The translations under genes were made by a program, and so were the position numbers. Below are positions 60,981 through 64,000 of a stretch of DNA of 64,000 nucleotides, in pieces. Under the pieces are notes generated by a model, which saw only the letters and a program-made list of their open reading frames with translations, was not told where the DNA came from and ran no database searches. Positions within the stretch are counted from its first letter, which is position 1, and the number at the start of each line of letters is the position of its first letter. Source of the DNA: Paenibacillus sp. FSL H7-0737 (GTDB lineage Bacteria; Bacillota; Bacilli; Paenibacillales; Paenibacillaceae); contig NZ_CP009279.1 of assembly GCF_000758545.1 (NCBI RefSeq), positions 6,262,001 through 6,326,000 on the forward strand, read 5' to 3'.

Positions 60981-62381
60981 TTACATCGATTTCGCTTTTT
61001 CAACCGCTTCTTCGATTGTACCCACAAAAAGGAACGCTGCTTCTGGAAGATCATCATGCTTACCATCCAGGATTTCCTTAAAGCTACGTACAGTTTCTTT
61101 GATTGGCACGTATTTACCCTTGAAGCCGGTAAACTGTTCTGCTACGTGGAAAGGCTGTGACAGGAACCGCTCAACTTTACGAGCACGAGCTACGATAACC
61201 TTATCATCCTCACTCAATTCATCCATACCCAAGATGGCAATGATGTCTTGAAGTTCGGTATAACGTTGCAGCAATTGTTTAACACCTTGTGCCACATTGT
61301 AATGCTCTTCACCAACAATTTCCGGAGCTAGCAGACGCGAGCTGGAAGCCAGTGGATCAACCGCTGGAAAAATCCCCTTCTCGGAAATCTTACGCTCAAG
61401 GTTAGTTGTTGCATCCAAGTGAGCAAACGCCGTTGCCGGAGCAGGGTCAGTGTAGTCATCCGCTGGTACGTAGATTGCTTGAATGGACGTAACGGAGCCT
61501 TTCTTGGTAGAAGTGATACGCTCTTGCAACTGACCCATTTCAGTAGCCAGGGTTGGTTGGTAACCTACCGCGGACGGCATACGTCCGAGAAGAGCGGATA
61601 CTTCGGAACCCGCTTGGGTAAAGCGGAATATATTATCGATAAAGAGCAGCGTATCGCGACCTTCTACATCACGGAAATATTCCGCCATAGTAAGACCGGT
61701 CAAAGCTACGCGCAGACGCGCGCCTGGGGGCTCATTCATTTGTCCGAACACCATTGCTGTTTTCTTAATAACGCCGGAGTCCGTCATTTCGTGATAAAGG
61801 TCATTACCTTCACGAGTACGTTCACCCACACCCGCGAATACGGAAATACCGCCGTGTTCTTGGGCAATGTTATTAATCAATTCTTGAATCGTTACTGTTT
61901 TACCTACACCGGCACCGCCGAACAGACCAACTTTACCGCCTTTAGCGTAAGGTGCAAGCAAGTCGATAACTTTAATACCCGTTTCCAAAATTTCGGCTTG
62001 TGTCGACAATTCATCAAATGTCGGAGCCAAACGGTGAATCGGGTTCTTTATTTCAGCAACAACTTCACCAGCGTTATCAATTGGATTTCCAAGTACGTTA
62101 AATACCCGGCCTAATGTCGCTTCCCCTACAGGAACCGAAATAGGACCACCTTGGTCAATCGCATCCAGTCCGCGAACCAGACCATCTGTAGAAGACATCG
62201 CGATACAACGTACCAAATTGTCTCCCAAGTGATTGGAAACCTCAAGTGTTAGGTTAATCTGGCGACCATTGTCCAAGACGGTTTCAATTTTGATAGCGTT
62301 GAATATCTCGGGCAATTGGCCGCGTTCAAATTCAATATCGACAACCGGACCCATAATGCTTACAACGCGTCCTTTGTTCAT
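60981..62381 (-). CDS. atpD: ATP synthase beta subunit
   Basis: A 466-residue catalytic subunit. NKGRVVSIMGPVVDIEFERGQLP opens it; the P-loop GGAGVGKTV, GERTREGNDLY and the signature PAVDPLASSSR are intact. ATG 62381 is preferred to 62387, which lies only 3 nt from GGAGG. It follows atpG with an unusually long spacer (262 nt) occupied by two repeat elements. Confidence 0.97.
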   Translation of the reverse strand: MNKGRVVSIMGPVVDIEFERGQLPEIFNAIKIETVLDNGRQINLTLEVSNHLGDNLVRCIAMSSTDGLVRGLDAIDQGGPISVPVGEATLGRVFNVLGNPIDNAGEVVAEIKNPIHRLAPTFDELSTQAEILETGIKVIDLLAPYAKGGKVGLFGGAGVGKTVTIQELINNIAQEHGGISVFAGVGERTREGNDLYHEMTDSGVIKKTAMVFGQMNEPPGARLRVALTGLTMAEYFRDVEGRDTLLFIDNIFRFTQAGSEVSALLGRMPSAVGYQPTLATEMGQLQERITSTKKGSVTSIQAIYVPADDYTDPAPATAFAHLDATTNLERKISEKGIFPAVDPLASSSRLLAPEIVGEEHYNVAQGVKQLLQRYTELQDIIAILGMDELSEDDKVIVARARKVERFLSQPFHVAEQFTGFKGKYVPIKETVRSFKEILDGKHDDLPEAAFLFVGTIEEAVEKAKSM

Positions 62382-62412
62382 CTTCATTTCCCTCCTCGAA
62401 AGCTGTTACATC

Positions 62413-62519
62413 AAGAAGAAACGACGCTGTCGTCTTATAAAGATGACAACCGTTTCTCGTAGAAATATAAGCATTTTGTATAGTGTAAAACCTATACTTT
62501 CTTATATTTTAAGAAGAAC
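62413..62519 (+). repeat. Two-hairpin intergenic element, copy C
   Basis: Hairpin 1: AAACG/CGTTT with an inner GTCGTCT/AGATGAC. Linker TCTCGTAG. Hairpin 2: AATATAAG/CTTATATT outer and GTATAG/CTATAC inner. It lies in the atpG-atpD spacer, next to copy F. Confidence 0.85.
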
Positions 62520-62521
62520 TG

Positions 62522-62645
62522 CAGTGCCGTTCTTAAGGAGCCATACTCCAGAAGCGGGCGATACTATGTATCGCTCCATGCGGCACTGTTTCTCGTAAAA
62601 TACAAGGCAAGTCAAGCACGCTGCTTAACTGTTCTTGTATTTTTA
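62522..62645 (+). repeat. Two-hairpin intergenic element, copy F
   Basis: Hairpin 1 is expanded: CAGTGCCG/CGGCACTG (62522-62529 and 62581-62588) enclosing GGAG/CTCC and GCGATAC/GTATCGC. Linker TTTCTCGT. Hairpin 2: AATACAAG/CTTGTATT (62599-62606, 62634-62641), with further pairing inside. Its end overlaps the atpG stop codon. Confidence 0.75.
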
Positions 62646-63512
62646 AGACTGAGCGTTCGCTCCGGCCACGATCTCGGTAATTTCCTGCGTAATTGCCGCC
62701 TGACGGGCACGGTTGTACGTAAGGGTAAGTTCTCCGATCATTTTCGACGCGTTCTTTGTTGCACTGCCCATCGCTGTCATTTTCGCACCCAGCTCACTGG
62801 CCTTGCCATCCAGAATTGCGCTATAAATCAAAGTTTCGGCGTATTTCGGAAGTAGTACTTCGAGTACGCCTTCTGGTGAAGGTTCATATTCGTAATTTGC
62901 AGTCGCTTCATGATGCTCATGATTTCCTACGCCTTCCATAGGCAACAGTCGATCAACGGTTGGGATCTGGGTAATCGCATTGACGAACTGGTTGTAGCAA
63001 ACGTACAACTCATCATACGTACCATCTACAAACTGTTGTACTGCCGAATTAGCAATAGACTTAATGTCAGCAAATTTCGGCGCATCCGATAGCTCAGTTA
63101 CTTCCTGTACAATCGGATATTCACGGCGGCGTAAGAAGTCACGGCCTTTACGACCAATAACGAACAAGGCGTACTCATCTTTGGATTTATGTCGTTCCGC
63201 GATGAGCATCGTCACCTTACGTAAAATATTAGCGTTGTATCCTCCCGCAAGCCCTCTATCAGAGGTCACGATAAGATAACCAGTTTTTTTCACAGGGCGA
63301 CTGACCAGCATGGGATGCTGAACGCCTTCTGTACCAGCAGCAATGCTCGATACAACCTCTTTCAGCTTCTCAGCATAAGGACGGGCGGCAATTGCCTTCT
63401 CCTGGGCTTTTCTCAGCTTGGAGGCGGCTACCATTTCCATCGCTTTTGTGATCTGTCTTGTGTTTTGAACACTCTTAATTTGACGTTTAATATCACGCAT
63501 GCTTCTTGCCAT
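62643..63512 (-). CDS. atpG: ATP synthase gamma subunit
   Basis: A 289-residue central rotor shaft. MRDIKRQIKSVQNTRQITKAMEMVAASKLRKAQ opens it and SELGAKMTAMGSATKNASKMIGELTLTYNRARQAAITQEITEIVAGA ends it, both canonical. It follows atpA by 147 nt, a spacer that holds three AGCTTT hairpins. Confidence 0.97.
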   Translation of the reverse strand: MARSMRDIKRQIKSVQNTRQITKAMEMVAASKLRKAQEKAIAARPYAEKLKEVVSSIAAGTEGVQHPMLVSRPVKKTGYLIVTSDRGLAGGYNANILRKVTMLIAERHKSKDEYALFVIGRKGRDFLRRREYPIVQEVTELSDAPKFADIKSIANSAVQQFVDGTYDELYVCYNQFVNAITQIPTVDRLLPMEGVGNHEHHEATANYEYEPSPEGVLEVLLPKYAETLIYSAILDGKASELGAKMTAMGSATKNASKMIGELTLTYNRARQAAITQEITEIVAGANAQS

Positions 63513-63528
63513 GATTTCACCACCTTAA

Positions 63529-63632
63529 AGCTTTGACGAAGTCAAAGCTAACTTCGTAAGCATCTTCTTAGCTTTGACGAATTCAAAGCCTACTTTATAA
63601 GTAATAGCCTGAGCTTCGGCAGAGCCAAAGCT
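63529..63632 (+). repeat. AGCTTT hairpin repeats in the atpA-atpG spacer
   Basis: Three hairpins at a 41-42 nt period: AGCTTTGAC-GAA-GTCAAAGCT (63529-63549), AGCTTTGAC-GAA-TTCAAAGC (63570-63589) and AGCTTCGGC-AGA-GCCAAAGCT (63612-63632). GAC/GTC in the first becomes GGC/GCC in the third, keeping the pairing. The first touches the atpG ribosome binding site. Confidence 0.85.
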
Positions 63633-63659
63633 CACTTAGTAAGATTCGTTTAGGTACGA

Positions 63660-64000
63660 TTAGCTAGTAGCAAAGCCTCTTTTAAATTTATCAATCGCTG
63701 CTTTAAGAGCGGCTTCGTTATCTGCTGTCAAATCCTTGGTATCTCTGATGGATTGAGCAACTTCAGCAGCACTGCTGTCCATGTAAGCAAGGAATTCCTT
63801 TTCAAAACGTTTTACGTCTTTAACAGGAATATCATCCAAGTATCCCTTTACAGCTGTGTACAAGCTAAGCACTTGGTGCTCAACAGACAACGGCTGATTT
63901 ACACCTTGTTTCAGAACTTCCATCATACGTGCTCCGCGATTCAGACGAGCAAGCGTAGATTTATCAAGATCTGAGCCAAACTGTGAGAAAGCTTGAAGTT
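63660..64000 (-). CDS. atpA: ATP synthase alpha subunit, C-terminal part (5' partial)
   Basis: The last 113 or so residues of AtpA, cut by the window edge: the frame stays open to base 64000 through QAFSQFGSDLDKSTLARLNRGARMMEVLKQ and ends PVKDVKRFEKEFLAYMDSS ... FKRGFATS. This is the helical C-terminal domain. The nucleotide-binding domain lies beyond the window. Confidence 0.97.
   Translation of the reverse strand, partial: LQAFSQFGSDLDKSTLARLNRGARMMEVLKQGVNQPLSVEHQVLSLYTAVKGYLDDIPVKDVKRFEKEFLAYMDSSAAEVAQSIRDTKDLTADNEAALKAAIDKFKRGFATS

Noticed and set aside
1..64000. rRNA, tRNA, CRISPR arrays, insertion sequences, phage genes
   Set aside because: Looked for and not seen; the repeats present are hairpin elements, without spacers, transposase or tRNA-like sequence.

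Overview
The window reads as a contiguous piece of a low-to-moderate GC, spore-forming, flagellated Firmicute with an S-layer, most likely Paenibacillus or a close relative. The reasons are SpoIID, SpoIIQ and SpoIIID, an alpha/beta-type spore protein, three large SLH-domain proteins next to CsaB/TagA/TagO, and a gene order (degSU - comF - yvyF - flgM - flgN - flgK - flgL - yviE - fliW - csrA - hag - flaG/fliD - fliS - fliT, and atp - murA - spoIID - spoIIQ - spoIIID - mbl - flhO - flhP - fabZ) that follows Bacillus subtilis. Every credible gene is on the minus strand, so the window is best read from right to left. No rRNA, tRNA, CRISPR array, insertion sequence or prophage gene was seen.

Right to left: (1) 60.4-64 kb, end of the ATP synthase operon (atpA partial, atpG, atpD, atpC), whose spacers are filled with hairpin repeats. 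(2) 52.4-60.3 kb, ywzB, murA, spoIID, spoIIQ, spoIIID, mbl, flhO, flhP and an EpuA-like membrane protein. (3) 40.6-52.2 kb, fabZ, a phosphohexomutase, a DUF5693-like membrane protein, then csaB, tagA and tagO (secondary cell wall polymer synthesis and pyruvylation) next to a 1305-aa SLH protein. (4) 26.8-40.4 kb, the probable main S-layer protein, small proteins of unknown function, a spore protein, metK, a 1.35-kb-residue SLH/Ig-like protein and a phosphodiester glycosidase. (5) 21-26.8 kb, degS-degU and the competence genes comFA-comFC. (6) 9-21 kb, late flagellar genes with two intact flagellins and one decayed one, and the FliW/CsrA regulators. (7) 1.6-8.9 kb, an eight-gene sugar cassette set between fliD and fliS. 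(8) 0-1.4 kb, fliS, fliT and a cold-shock protein.

The genes fit together as two surface systems. The flagellar one is tied together by candidate sigma-D promoters, by a CsrA-type hairpin in both flagellin leaders, and by two TPR-containing glycosyltransferases plus a CDP-glucose branch (cytidylyltransferase, 4,6-dehydratase, C-methyltransferase, 3,5-epimerase-like, SDR, two acyltransferases). This suggests that flagellin carries a modified, branched deoxysugar. The cell-wall one links SLH proteins to the pyruvylated polymer made through TagO, TagA and CsaB.

The least explained items are non-coding. A family of two-hairpin elements (five clear copies and one divergent) sits just 3' of genes, always in the same orientation and with compensatory base changes. 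A second family of tandem AGCTTT hairpins lies in the other two atp spacers. A sigma-D promoter is embedded in a terminator before flgM, and the S-layer gene has an unusually long upstream region.
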